DNA from: Thermoleophilia bacterium
GTDB taxonomy: Bacteria > Actinomycetota > Thermoleophilia > Gaiellales > Gaiellaceae
NCBI GenBank assembly: GCA_020845695.1
Contig: JADLFG010000078.1
Location: forward strand, 1 to 34,136
Length of the DNA: 34,136 bases
Direction: 5' to 3'
Each line of letters begins with the position of its first letter. The stretch's first letter is position 1. The translations under genes and the position numbers were made by a program. The notes beneath the pieces are model-generated. The model made no database searches. It was not told the DNA's origin and saw only the letters and a program-made list of their open reading frames with translations. Positions 21,295-29,368 of this stretch are shown here, in pieces.

Positions 21295-21954
21295 ATGGCC
21301 CTGACAATCGGGGACACGGCACCGGATTTCTCGGCGGAGACGACGGAGGGCCGGATCCGGTTTCACGACTGGATCGGCGACTCGTGGGCGGTCCTGTTCT
21401 CGCACCCGAAGGACTTCACGCCGGTGTGCACGACCGAGCTCGGCTACATGGCGAGGATCAAGCCGGAGTTCGACCGCCGTGGCGTCAAGGTGATCGGGCT
21501 GTCGGTCGACTCGACCGCCGATCACGAGCGCTGGGCGCAGGACATCGAGGAGACGCAGGGGTACGCACCCAACTACCCGGTAATCGGCGACGCCGACTTC
21601 CGGGTGTCGAAGCTGTACGGAATGCTGCCCGCGGACGTCGACGGCGACCCGCGGGAGCGCACGCCGGCCGACAACCAGACCGTGCGGAGCGTGTTCGTGA
21701 TCGGCCCCGACAGGAAGGTGAAGCTGGTCTTCGTCTACCCGATGACGACCGGCCGCAACTTCGACGAGGTGCTCCGGGTGATCGACTCGCTGCAGCTCAC
21801 CGCACAGCACAAGGTCTCGACGCCGGCGAACTGGCGCCAGGGCGAGGACGTGATCATCGCCGGCTCGGTCTCGAACGAGCAGGCGAAAGAGATCTGGCCG
21901 GAGGGCTGGAAGGAGCCGAAGCCCTACCTGAGGATCGTCCCGCAGCCCCGCTGA
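21295..21954 (+). CDS. 1-Cys peroxiredoxin (Prx6 / AhpC-TSA family)
   Basis: The 219-residue enzyme reduces hydrogen peroxide and organic hydroperoxides in the cytoplasm. The peroxidatic Cys45 lies in DFTPVCTTEL, with the conserved Thr and, later, Arg (NQTVRSVFVIGPD). The long C-terminal part (WRQGEDVIIAG, WPEGWKEPKPYLR) is typical of the Prx6 subgroup. No resolving Cys is visible elsewhere, supporting the 1-Cys assignment. ATG 21295 is preceded by GGAGGAGG. A TACGCT box at about 21251 is a possible -10. The gene is flanked by palindromic elements on both sides. Confidence 0.95.
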   Translation: MALTIGDTAPDFSAETTEGRIRFHDWIGDSWAVLFSHPKDFTPVCTTELGYMARIKPEFDRRGVKVIGLSVDSTADHERWAQDIEETQGYAPNYPVIGDADFRVSKLYGMLPADVDGDPRERTPADNQTVRSVFVIGPDRKVKLVFVYPMTTGRNFDEVLRVIDSLQLTAQHKVSTPANWRQGEDVIIAGSVSNEQAKEIWPEGWKEPKPYLRIVPQPR

Positions 21955-22160
21955 GCGCGCAGGCCCGGCGATGTGGACGGGCGGGTCAGGCCCCGCCCGC
22001 CCCCGCGCCCGGAAGGCCGGCGCCGAGGCCCTGGCGAGCGACGGGTTGCCAACCCCGTCGCGACGGTGAGCCCGGGCCCGAGCATCGATCAGTCCACTGG
22101 CGGAGCTGCTGACGACGGCTGCCCGGAAGCCGGCGGCCGGCGGCGGGCACACCAGTCGAC

Positions 22161-22225
22161 GTGGGGTCGGACTTGTCCGGCCCGCAACCCGCCCCGCGTT
22201 CGGGCGGAACAAGTCCCGCCCCCAC
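22161..22225. repeat. Palindromic repeat element, copy 3 (shorter, inverted)
   Basis: GTGGGGTCGGACTTGTCCGG at the left end and AACAAGTCCCGCCCCCAC at the right end match the two arms of the elements at 8945-9145 in reverse orientation, with a shorter middle. It lies between the convergent peroxiredoxin and arsM genes. The rest of 21955-22299 shows no gene. Confidence 0.75.
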
Positions 22226-22299
22226 AACCGGGCGGCGCACGGCCCGCCCCAGCACCTTCACCGCACCGCCCGCGCACCGGTGAGAGGGCGCGCAGGTAT

Positions 22300-23055
22300 T
22301 CAGCCAGAGCGGGGCTTGACGGCCTTGACGATCGCCGCGTGCATCCCGTCCGCGACCTCGTGCGTGAACGTCACCGAGACGCCGGCGAAGCCGGCCTCGG
22401 CGAGCTGGCGCCCGTACTCCCCCTCGGACAGCGCGCCGGCGATGCAGCCGAAGTGGCTCCCGCGCTCGGCGCGCGCGGCGGCGTCCAGGCGGTTCTCGGC
22501 GACGATGTCGCTGATCCCGAGCCGTCCGCCCGGCACGAGCACCCGGAACGCCTCCGCCAGGACCGCCGGCTTGTCCGGCGAGAGGTTGACGACGCAGTTC
22601 GAGATCACGACGTCGACCGAGCCCGAGGGCAGGGGAATCGCCTCGATGTGCCCCCTGAGGAAATGGACGTTCGTCGCGCCCGCCGCCACCGCGTTCCGGC
22701 GCGCGAGCGCGAGCATCTCCTCGGTCATGTCGAGGCCGTAGACCGTCCCCGCCGGGCCGACCCGCCGGGCCGAGAGGAGCACGTCGATGCCGCCCCCCGA
22801 GCCGAGGTCGAGCACGACCTCGCCCTCGCGCAACTCGGCGACGGCCGTGGGGTTGCCGCAGCCGAGGCTCGCGAGCACCGCTACGTCCGGAAGCTCGCTT
22901 CGCTCCCCTGCCTCGTACAACGCCGCCCCGAAGCGCGAGTCGGGCCCGGCGCCGCAGCACGACTCGCCTCCGCAACACCCCGTCCCCCCCGCGGCGCCCG
23001 CGAGGCCCGCATACCTGGCCCTGACCTCGCCTCTGACATCGTCAACCGTGCTCAT
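22300..23055 (-). CDS. arsM: Arsenite S-adenosylmethionine methyltransferase
   Basis: The 251-residue class I methyltransferase methylates As(III). The SAM site is VVLDLGSGGGIDVLLSA. Four Cys positions match those needed in ArsM: the N-terminal cluster CCGGESCC (Cys27, 28, 33, 34), Cys66 (SLGCGNP), Cys154 (SNCVVNLSPDK) and Cys204 (FGCIAGALSE). The NCVVNLSPDK motif is diagnostic. ATG 23055 follows a G-rich ribosome site. Just upstream is an 18-bp palindrome that looks like an ArsR operator, so arsenic induction is likely, but no arsR gene is in the window. The divergent amidotransferase shares this intergenic region. Confidence 0.94.
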   Translation of the reverse strand: MSTVDDVRGEVRARYAGLAGAAGGTGCCGGESCCGAGPDSRFGAALYEAGERSELPDVAVLASLGCGNPTAVAELREGEVVLDLGSGGGIDVLLSARRVGPAGTVYGLDMTEEMLALARRNAVAAGATNVHFLRGHIEAIPLPSGSVDVVISNCVVNLSPDKPAVLAEAFRVLVPGGRLGISDIVAENRLDAAARAERGSHFGCIAGALSEGEYGRQLAEAGFAGVSVTFTHEVADGMHAAIVKAVKPRSG

Positions 23056-23069
23056 GCTCTCGCCCCCTG

Positions 23070-23087
23070 TATCGAAGTTATTCGATA
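23070..23087. promoter_or_regulatory. ArsR/SmtB-type operator TATCGAA-GTTA-TTCGATA
   Basis: A perfect 7-bp inverted repeat with a 4-nt spacer lies 15 nt upstream of the arsM ATG, where it would overlap the promoter. Its AT-rich sequence stands out from the GC-rich surroundings. ArsR-family operators are AT-rich imperfect palindromes of this size, so control by an ArsR encoded elsewhere is inferred. Confidence 0.6.
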
Positions 23088-23121
23088 AAGCCTACCGCAG
23101 CGCGCGCGGCGCCGGCGCGGC

Positions 23122-23127
23122 TAGCGT
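23122..23127 (+). promoter_or_regulatory. -10 element TAGCGT of the amidotransferase gene, leaderless
   Basis: TAGCGT is followed by seven bases and GTG 23135. Confidence 0.45.
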
Positions 23128-23134
23128 GTCGCCG

Positions 23135-23857
23135 GTGAAGCCGATCCTCGTGATCGAGCAGGAGCTCCTCCTCGAGGGCGTCGGCCTGCTCGGCGAGCGC
23201 CTCGCCGTCTCGGGCCTGCCATGGCGGCGGCTGCGTGCCTGGGAGGACGACCTCGCGGGGCTGCGCGCCACCGACTTCGCCGGCATCGTCCCGCTCGGGG
23301 GCAGTGCTCACGCCTGGGAGGAAGATCGCTGCCCGCACCTGCGTCACGAGCGCCGGCTGCTCGGGGAGGCGCTCGAGCGTGACGTACCCGTGCTCGGCAT
23401 CTGCCTCGGCGCCCAGGTGCTCGCCAGGACGCTCGGGGCCGAGGTCGCTCCGGGCCCGACACACGAGATCGGCTGGCTCGCGGTGGCCCCGACACCCGAG
23501 GCGGCTGCTGATCCGCTGCTCGCCCGGCTGGTCGCTCCCGCGAACGTCTACCAGTGGCACGCCGACGGCTTCGAGCTGCCGTCCGGAGCGACGCGCCTCG
23601 CACGCAGCGAGCTCTACCCGAACCAGGCGTTCCGCTACGGATCAGCGTGGGGCGTCCAGTTTCACCCGGAGGTCGACCTCGCCACCTTCGAGGTCTGGGC
23701 CGCCAACCATCCGGGCGTGGCCGCCGGCTACGGCGTCGACGAGCGCGCGCTGCGCGCCGGCGTGGCGAGCGGCGAGACCCCCGGAGCGTCGCGCGCCTTC
23801 AGGGAGGGCATCTTCGACGCGTTCTGCGCCGAGGTGGTCCGGTGCCTGGACGCCTGA
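23135..23857 (+). CDS. Class I glutamine amidotransferase-like protein (GMP synthase-type GATase domain)
   Basis: The 240-residue stand-alone GATase1 domain has the nucleophile elbow GICLGAQVLA (Cys90) and the His-Glu pair in VQFHPEVD (His177, Glu179), so the hydrolase triad is complete. YQWHADGFELP is typical of the GuaA-like amidotransferase group. No synthetase partner adjoins, so the acceptor of the ammonia is unknown; some relatives are glutamine or gamma-glutamyl hydrolases. GTG 23135 is chosen from the TAGCGT box seven bases upstream; GTG 23126 is in frame but overlaps that box. It is divergent from arsM across the ArsR-like operator, but its own link to arsenic is doubtful. Confidence 0.88.
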   Translation: MKPILVIEQELLLEGVGLLGERLAVSGLPWRRLRAWEDDLAGLRATDFAGIVPLGGSAHAWEEDRCPHLRHERRLLGEALERDVPVLGICLGAQVLARTLGAEVAPGPTHEIGWLAVAPTPEAAADPLLARLVAPANVYQWHADGFELPSGATRLARSELYPNQAFRYGSAWGVQFHPEVDLATFEVWAANHPGVAAGYGVDERALRAGVASGETPGASRAFREGIFDAFCAEVVRCLDA

Positions 23858-24051
23858 CCGCACGCGCACGGGGAGACCGCGAAGCGAACGCTCGCCCCCG
23901 GCCGCGCGAGCGCGCGCGTGCTCGCGAAGCGCAGCGGCCGGCTTGCGCTCGGCGACCTCGAGACTGCCGGGGTCGACGCCCCGCGGCGGAGCGATCCTGC
24001 TCACGGCGTCGGACTCCGCCCTCTTGCGAGCCGCACCCGCGCCCGGCCGCG

Positions 24052-24089
24052 GTCACGAAGGCGACCGAGCGAGCCGCTCGTCGCGTGAC
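24052..24089. terminator. Strong hairpin upstream of the small alanine-rich gene
   Basis: CGAGCG-AGC-CGCTCG (24066-24080) forms the core. It is extended by GCGA/TCGC around one bulged C, and by GTCAC/GTGAC after a small bulge. It lies in the 306-bp gap 23858-24163, which otherwise shows no gene, and probably ends the amidotransferase transcript. Confidence 0.5.
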
Positions 24090-24123
24090 GGGCCGCCCCC
24101 TGGCTTCCGTCTCCTCGATCCGC

Positions 24124-24129
24124 GATACT
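24124..24129 (+). promoter_or_regulatory. -10 element GATACT of the small alanine-rich gene
   Basis: GATACT lies 34 nt before ATG 24164. AAGGGAGG (24151-24158) is the ribosome site. The -35 region is not clear. Confidence 0.4.
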
Positions 24130-24163
24130 CACGCACGTTCCCACGATCACAAGGGAGGCTGGC

Positions 24164-24436
24164 ATGGGGTTCCTCGACAAGCTGCTGGGGCGAAGCAAGC
24201 AGATGGCGAGCGAGGTAGCCGACAAGGCAGGCGACGTCGCCGGGGCCGGCCTCGGCGCGGCCGAGCAGGCCGCGCACAAAGGGGCGGAGATGGCGGGACG
24301 CGTCGCCGACGAGGCGAGCGAGCTCGCGGCGCGCGGTCGCGAGGCTGCGGGCGATGTGCTCGATCGCGTGCGTGGCGACGGCGATGACGACGGCGATGCC
24401 TCCCCCGGCTCGGGCGGCGGCGGCGGCGCCGGCTAG
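24164..24436 (+). CDS. Small alanine-rich helical protein (CsbD/LEA- or Rv0909-antitoxin-like)
   Basis: The 90-residue protein begins MGFLDKLLGRSK, then has a long amphipathic Ala/Glu/Lys-rich helix with 11-residue-like periodicity (VADKAGDVAGAGLGAAEQAA, AGRVADEASELAARGREAAG). It ends in an Asp-rich and Gly-rich tail. Proteins of this build are annotated as CsbD-like, YtxH-like or Rv0909-type 'antitoxin' proteins, and several respond to stress. I cannot choose between these, and no toxin gene adjoins. The start is clear: AAGGGAGG six bases before the ATG. The Gly-rich C-terminus is probably disordered. Confidence 0.75.
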   Translation: MGFLDKLLGRSKQMASEVADKAGDVAGAGLGAAEQAAHKGAEMAGRVADEASELAARGREAAGDVLDRVRGDGDDDGDASPGSGGGGGAG

Positions 24437-24454
24437 CCCCGGGACGGGCCCGCC

Positions 24455-24667
24455 GTGCCTCTGATCGAGGTCAAGCTCTTCGACTTCCGGGTCGACGAGG
24501 AGACGAGCCGCAAGCTGATCGCGGGCCTCACGGACGCCCTCTGTGCCGCGACCCACGAGGGTCTGCGCGAGCACACGTGGGTGATCGTCGAGGGTCACGA
24601 CCCGAAGAACTGGGGCGCCGGCGGCAAGCCCTGGCCGGTCGCGCAGATGCCGGGCGTGGAGGGCTGA
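24455..24667 (+). CDS. 4-oxalocrotonate tautomerase-family protein
   Basis: The 70-residue protein has the family's catalytic Pro directly after the initiator (GTG-CCT, MPLIEVKLFDF), which becomes the N-terminal base once Met is removed. Length and the beta-alpha-beta pattern fit the 4-OT/MIF superfamily (KLIAGLTDALCAATHEGL, then HTWVIVEGHDPKNWG). Substrate is unknown; small tautomerases act in aromatic catabolism or on xenobiotics. It starts 18 nt after the upstream gene's stop and may share its transcript. Confidence 0.9.
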   Translation: MPLIEVKLFDFRVDEETSRKLIAGLTDALCAATHEGLREHTWVIVEGHDPKNWGAGGKPWPVAQMPGVEG

Positions 24668-24690
24668 GCGGGAGACCGGCGGGATCGGGG

Positions 24691-24813
24691 TCAGCCGAGG
24701 CGACCGTCCGCGAGCGCCCGGGCGATCAGGCGCCCCCACTCGCCTGGGTAGGCGAGGTGACCCGCGGTGAGCTCGCCCAGCCGGGCGCGCCCGACGACAC
24801 CGAGCGCCGTCAC
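24691..24813 (-). CDS. Possible 40-residue ORF, unknown
   Basis: On the minus strand GTG 24813, with GGAGG about 10 nt upstream, opens a short frame ending GEWGRLIARALADGRLG. The composition looks protein-like and is not simply a shadow of another gene, because it lies in the gap between the tautomerase and the P-type ATPase. It could be the tail of a lost gene. I recognise no family. Low confidence. Confidence 0.25.
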   Translation of the reverse strand: MTALGVVGRARLGELTAGHLAYPGEWGRLIARALADGRLG

Positions 24814-24906
24814 GTCGTACGCGACCTCCGCCCGCCCAAGCGTGCGGGAACGGCAGCGGCGACCCGGCCAGCGGAGTCGAGCCCGCCGCTGAGTCAGACT
24901 TGAGGC

Positions 24907-27531
24907 GTGCACTCGGCGGCCCCGCCAGCCGTCAAGCCCGGTCTCTCGAGCGACGAGGCCGCCCGCCGCCTCGTCGAGGACGGCCCGAACGCGATCGCCG
25001 AGGCGAGGGGGCCATCCCACGTCCGCGAGCTGCTTTCGGGCTTCGTCCAGCTCTTCGCGCTGCTCCTCTGGGCCGGCGCCGCGCTCGCCCTGATCGGGGG
25101 CCTGCCCGAGCTCGCCGCGGCGATCGTGACCGTGATCGTCGTCAACGCGGTCTTCGCGTTCGTCCAGGAATACCGGGCCGAGCGAGCCGTCGCCGCTCTG
25201 CGCCGGGTGCTGCCGCAGCGCGCCCGCGTGCGCCGGGACGGTGAGGCGACCGAGATCGGGAGCGAGACGGTCGTCCCCGGGGACATTCTCTTGCTCGCGC
25301 CGGGCGACCGGGTCGCAGCCGACGCCGACCTGCTCTCGGCCTGTGACCTCCGTGTCGACGAGTCCGCGCTGACGGGGGAGGCCTACCCGGCGGCGCCGCA
25401 CGAGCGGGTCCTCGCCGGGACCTTCGTCACCGCGGGCACCGCCGAGGCACTCGTGACCGCGACGGGCATGGCGACGCGCTTCGGCCGGGTCGCGGAGCTG
25501 GCCCAGCGAACGCGGCGGGAGCGCAGCCCGCTCGAGCGAGAGCTCGACCGCGTCACCAGGCTCGTGGCAGCGCTCGCGGTCGCGATCGGGGCGCTGTTCT
25601 TCCTCGCCGCGGGACTGGTCGGGATGGATCTCTCCGACCGCTTCCTGTTCGCGGTCGGCGTGACCGTCGCGCTCGTGCCCGAGGGGCTCCTGCCGACCGT
25701 GACACTCGCCCTCGCCCTCGCGACCCAGCGGATGGCGAGGCGCAACGCGCTCGTGCGCCGACTCTCGTCGGTCGAGACGCTCGGCGAGACGACCGTGATC
25801 TGCACCGACAAGACCGGGACGCTGACGGAGAACGAGATGACCGTGCTGCGTGTCTGGACGCCTGCCGGCGAGCTCACGGTCGAGGGCGCCGGGTACGAGC
25901 CGTTCGGCCGCTTCCGCGCGGGGGGGAAAGTCGTCGACCCGGCGCCGCTCGCCGAGCTGCTCCGCGCCGGACTGCTCTGCTCGGACGCGCGCCTGGTTCA
26001 CGCGCGAGAGGGCCGGGCGGTGCTCGGCGACCCAACCGAGGCCGCGCTCGTGGTGCTGGCCGAGAAGGGAGGTCTCCGCCACGAGCAGGAGGCCGCCCGA
26101 GCCCCCCGCCTGCTCGAGCTCCCGTTCAGCTCGGAGCGCAAACGGATGACGACCGTCCACCTCGCTGGTGACGAGCGCGTTGCCTACGTGAAGGGCGCGG
26201 CCGAGGTGATCCTGCCGCGCTCGACCCTGGACGCGGGCACGCGTGCCCGGGCCGAAGCGGCCGCGGCCGCGATGGAGGGCGAGGCGCTGCGCGTGCTCGC
26301 GCTCGCCCGCCGTACGCTGCACGCGAGCGCGGACGACGACGCGAACGAGATCGAGCGCGACCTCGAGCTGCTCGGACTGGTGGGAATGATCGACCCGCCG
26401 CGACCCGAGGTGCCGGAGGCGGTGCGCCGCTGCCGCGAGGCGGGCATCCGGGTCGTCATGGTGACCGGCGACAGCGGCCGCACCGCCGAGGCGATCGCCC
26501 GGCGGATCGGCCTCATCGACGGGGAGGCGCGCGTGATCGTCGGCGCGGAGTTGCGGGAGCTCGACGACGGCGAGCTTCGCCGCCGCCTGGCCGAGCGCCA
26601 CGTGATCTTCGCCCGGATCGACCCGGAGCAGAAGCTCCGTCTCAGCGAGCTCCTGAGCGCCGACGGCGAGGTGGTCGCGATGACCGGCGACGGGGTCAAC
26701 GACGCGCCGGCGCTCAAGCATGCGGATATCGGGATCGCGATGGGCCGGAGCGGGACCGAGGTGGCCCAGGAGGCGGCCGATCTCGTCCTCGCCGACGACA
26801 ACTTCGCCTCGATCGTCGCCGCGGTCGAGGAGGGGCGGGCGGTGTACGACAACATCCGCCGCTTCGCCGGCTACCACTTCTGCTCCAACGTGGGCGAGCT
26901 GATCCCGTTTCTCGTCTGGGGCATCACGGGTGGGGCGGTGCCCCTGCCGCTCGTAGTGATGCAGGTGCTCGCGATCGACCTCGGTACGGACATGCTGCCG
27001 GCGATCGCGCTCGGCACCGAGCGGGCCGAGCCCGGCACGATGCAGCGGCCGCCGCGGCCCAGGCGGGAGCGGCTGCTCGACCGGTCCGTGCTCACGCGCG
27101 TGTTCGGCTGGATCGGGCCGCTCGAGGGTCTCGCCGCGATCACGAGCTTCCTGTTCGCCTACGGACTAGCCGGCTGGCGGCCCTGGCAGCCGCTCGCCGC
27201 CAGCGGCGAGCTGTACGAGCAGGCGACCACGATGACGCTCGCCGGGATCGTGATGGCGCAGGTCGGCGCCGGCCTCGGCTGGCGCACGAACCGCCGCCCA
27301 CTCGCCTCGGCCGGCCTCTTCTCAAACCGGCTCCTGCTCGCCGGGATCGCGATCGAGGTCGGGCTGATCGCGTTGCTCGCCTACACCCCCGGGCTCGACG
27401 ACGCCTTCCACACGAGCCCGCTCGGCGGCTGGCACTGGCTGCTCCTGCTCGCGTGGCCGCCACTCGTCCTCGGCGTCGAGGAGGTACGCAAGGGGCTCGC
27501 CCGGGGGCGCGCCCTCAGCCGCGGCCGATGA
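24907..27531 (+). CDS. P2-type cation-transporting ATPase
   Basis: The 874-residue P-type ATPase has all domains: an N-terminal cation ATPase domain ([17 protein letters not shown]), an actuator loop with LTGEAYP (residues ~155-161), the phosphorylation motif [12 protein letters not shown] with Asp301, nucleotide-domain motifs ([18 protein letters not shown]) and the hinge TGDGVNDAP (593-601). The helix-4 motif [16 protein letters not shown] resembles the Na+/K+-ATPase (P2C) group more than SERCA, so a monovalent-cation role is possible, but the ion is not proven. The actuator has TGEA instead of the usual TGES. GTG 24907 follows CAGACT by six bases, an imperfect leaderless box. The 3' end overlaps the convergent SDR gene by 17 nt. 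Confidence 0.92.
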   Translation: MHSAAPPAVKPGLSSDEAARRLVEDGPNAIAEARGPSHVRELLSGFVQLFALLLWAGAALALIGGLPELAAAIVTVIVVNAVFAFVQEYRAERAVAALRRVLPQRARVRRDGEATEIGSETVVPGDILLLAPGDRVAADADLLSACDLRVDESALTGEAYPAAPHERVLAGTFVTAGTAEALVTATGMATRFGRVAELAQRTRRERSPLERELDRVTRLVAALAVAIGALFFLAAGLVGMDLSDRFLFAVGVTVALVPEGLLPTVTLALALATQRMARRNALVRRLSSVETLGETTVICTDKTGTLTENEMTVLRVWTPAGELTVEGAGYEPFGRFRAGGKVVDPAPLAELLRAGLLCSDARLVHAREGRAVLGDPTEAALVVLAEKGGLRHEQEAARAPRLLELPFSSERKRMTTVHLAGDERVAYVKGAAEVILPRSTLDAGTRARAEAAAAAMEGEALRVLALARRTLHASADDDANEIERDLELLGLVGMIDPPRPEVPEAVRRCREAGIRVVMVTGDSGRTAEAIARRIGLIDGEARVIVGAELRELDDGELRRRLAERHVIFARIDPEQKLRLSELLSADGEVVAMTGDGVNDAPALKHADIGIAMGRSGTEVAQEAADLVLADDNFASIVAAVEEGRAVYDNIRRFAGYHFCSNVGELIPFLVWGITGGAVPLPLVVMQVLAIDLGTDMLPAIALGTERAEPGTMQRPPRPRRERLLDRSVLTRVFGWIGPLEGLAAITSFLFAYGLAGWRPWQPLAASGELYEQATTMTLAGIVMAQVGAGLGWRTNRRPLASAGLFSNRLLLAGIAIEVGLIALLAYTPGLDDAFHTSPLGGWHWLLLLAWPPLVLGVEEVRKGLARGRALSRGR

Positions 27532-28258
27532 ACGGCATCGCCGTCGCCATCACGGTCAGGAACTGGACGTTCGCGTCGGGCGGCAGGGTGGCCATGTAGA
27601 CGACGGCGCGGGCGACATGGGCGAGGTCGAACGTCGGCTCCAGCTCGATCCGGCCGTCCGCCTGGAGCGCGCCCGTCGTACGCATGCTCTCGGTCATCTC
27701 GGTGGCGGCGTTGCCGATGTCGATCTGCCCGCAGGCGATCCCGTAGGGCCGCCCGTCGAGAGCGGTCGAGCGAGTCAGGCCGGTGATCGCGTGCTTCGTC
27801 GCCGTGTAGGGCGCGGACAGCGGACGCGGCACGTGCGCCGAGAGCGAGCCGTTGTTGATGATGCGCCCGCCGCCGGGGACCTGGCGCTTCATCAGCCGGA
27901 ACGCCTCGCGGGTGCAGAGGAACGCGCCGGTCAGGTTCGTCTCGACCACGGCCGTCCACTGCTCGAAGGAGAGCTGCTCGAGCGGCACCGCCGGTGCGGC
28001 CACCCCCGCGTTGTTGAACAGGAGGTCGAGCCGGCCGAAGCGCGCCTCGACCTCCGCGAACAGCGCCTCGACCAAGGCCGGCTCGCGGACGTCGCAGACG
28101 AGCGCGACGCTATCGCCGCCCGCGGCCGCCGCAGCCGTCTCGAGCGGCTCCGGACGCCGCCCAGCGAAGACGACCGTGAAACCGGCGTCAGCGAGCGCGA
28201 GCCCGCAGGCGCGGCCGATGCCGGCGCCGGCGCCGGTGACCAGCGCGATCCCGCTCAC
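27515..28258 (-). CDS. SDR-family NAD(P)-dependent oxidoreductase
   Basis: The 247-residue classical short-chain dehydrogenase has the Rossmann motif TGAGAGIG (residues 8-15), the NNAG motif (82-85) and the catalytic Ser in NGSLS (138-140) with Tyr151 and Lys155 (YTATK). C-terminal ...[18 protein letters not shown] is typical of an SDR group found with sugar-acid catabolism genes. GTG 28258 overlaps the stop of the upstream denD-like gene (GTGA), so the two are coupled and may act in one pathway. The substrate is unknown. Confidence 0.92.
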   Translation of the reverse strand: MSGIALVTGAGAGIGRACGLALADAGFTVVFAGRRPEPLETAAAAAGGDSVALVCDVREPALVEALFAEVEARFGRLDLLFNNAGVAAPAVPLEQLSFEQWTAVVETNLTGAFLCTREAFRLMKRQVPGGGRIINNGSLSAHVPRPLSAPYTATKHAITGLTRSTALDGRPYGIACGQIDIGNAATEMTESMRTTGALQADGRIELEPTFDLAHVARAVVYMATLPPDANVQFLTVMATAMPFIGRG

Positions 28259-29244
28259 GCCGCCCGCCCGGGCATGCGTCCTCCCAGCTCGTCCTCGACG
28301 TGGACGCGGACGATCTGCTCGAAGTCCTCCTCCGCCTCGAAGCCGAGCTCGCGCGCGCGCCGCGCCTCGACGCGCCGGGGCCAGCCGGCCACGATCCGCA
28401 TGATTAGCTCGTCGGGCTCGCGGCGAATCAGCGCGACGGCCTCGTCGCCGCCAACGCGGCGAAGCGCCTCGATCTGCTCGGCCACGGTCGCCGAGACGGC
28501 GGGCATCGTCAGGCAGCGGCGGCCGGCGAGAGCGACCTCGTCAATGGTGGCGGCGCGGAGGAAGAAGCCGACGGCCGCCCGGGGTGACGCGTGGCAGTGA
28601 CGGACGTCGTCGGCGACGGGCAGCACCGCCTCCCGCCCGCTCAGCGGCTCGCGGATGATGCTCGAGAAGAAGCCCGACGCGGCCCGGTTCGGCCCGCCCG
28701 GCCGCACGCAGATCGTCGGCAGCCTGATCGAGATCCCGTCCAGGAAGCCCCGCCGCGTGTAGTCGGAGACGAGCAGCTCCCCGATCGCCTTCTGCGTCCC
28801 GTAGCTCGTGAGCGGCGTCGGCCAGACCTCGTCGCCGATCACCTCGGGGAACGGTGCTCCGAAGACCGCGATCGAGGAGGCGAAGACGAGCCGCGGGCGG
28901 TAGCGGGCTCCGGCTCGGATCGCGTCGAGGAGGCGACGGGTCCCGTCGAGGTTGACGCGATAGCCCTTCTCGAAGTCGACCTCCGCCTCGCCGGAGACGA
29001 CCGCCGCGAGGTGGAAGACGACGTCCGGTCGCTCGGCGACGAGCGCGGCTGCGGCATCCGGCCCGGCCAGGTCAGCCGCCACGGTGACGACGTCGAGCCG
29101 GGCCGCCCCGGGCGCGGCCGGCTCCGCGAGGTCGGCCAGGAAGAGACGCTCGACGCGCTCGCCCCCGAGCGCCCCGTCGCGCGCGAGACGCTCCGCGAGC
29201 TTGCGTCCGAGCATGCCGCCGCCACCGGTGACGAGAATGCGCAC
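28255..29244 (-). CDS. denD: NAD-dependent epimerase/dehydratase-family protein, D-erythronate dehydrogenase-like
   Basis: The 329-residue extended SDR begins with the Rossmann motif [11 protein letters not shown]. It has the YxxxK pair in SYGTQKA and the conserved [29 protein letters not shown]. That segment is characteristic of the D-erythronate dehydrogenase (DenD) group, which oxidises D-erythronate at C2. The usual partners (DenA isomerase, DenC decarboxylase, DenB) are not in the window, so the symbol marks family membership, not a proven pathway. GTG 29244 follows TACGAT by eight bases and is probably leaderless; the longer frame to 29544 is not supported. The SDR gene follows with a GTGA overlap. 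Confidence 0.85.
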   Translation of the reverse strand: MRILVTGGGGMLGRKLAERLARDGALGGERVERLFLADLAEPAAPGAARLDVVTVAADLAGPDAAAALVAERPDVVFHLAAVVSGEAEVDFEKGYRVNLDGTRRLLDAIRAGARYRPRLVFASSIAVFGAPFPEVIGDEVWPTPLTSYGTQKAIGELLVSDYTRRGFLDGISIRLPTICVRPGGPNRAASGFFSSIIREPLSGREAVLPVADDVRHCHASPRAAVGFFLRAATIDEVALAGRRCLTMPAVSATVAEQIEALRRVGGDEAVALIRREPDELIMRIVAGWPRRVEARRARELGFEAEEDFEQIVRVHVEDELGGRMPGRAA

Positions 29245-29252
29245 GGCGGTGA

Positions 29253-29258
29253 ATCGTA
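29253..29258 (-). promoter_or_regulatory. -10 element TACGAT of the denD-like gene, leaderless
   Basis: On the minus strand TACGAT is followed by eight bases and GTG (29244). Confidence 0.45.
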
Positions 29259-29368
29259 GTCGCGGGGAGGAAGGCCCGTCACGTCCCCGCGCGGTGGCAT
29301 ACTCCCCCCGAGCCCTCGGGGCGTGGCAGCGGCGGGAACCGGTACGCTCCCTCGGCCGTCCAACGGGC

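Noticed and set aside
24691..26877. Minus-strand 728-residue frame over the P-type ATPase
   Set aside because: Antisense to an intact P-type ATPase. Only the short end beyond that gene (24691-24813) is kept, as a low-confidence ORF.
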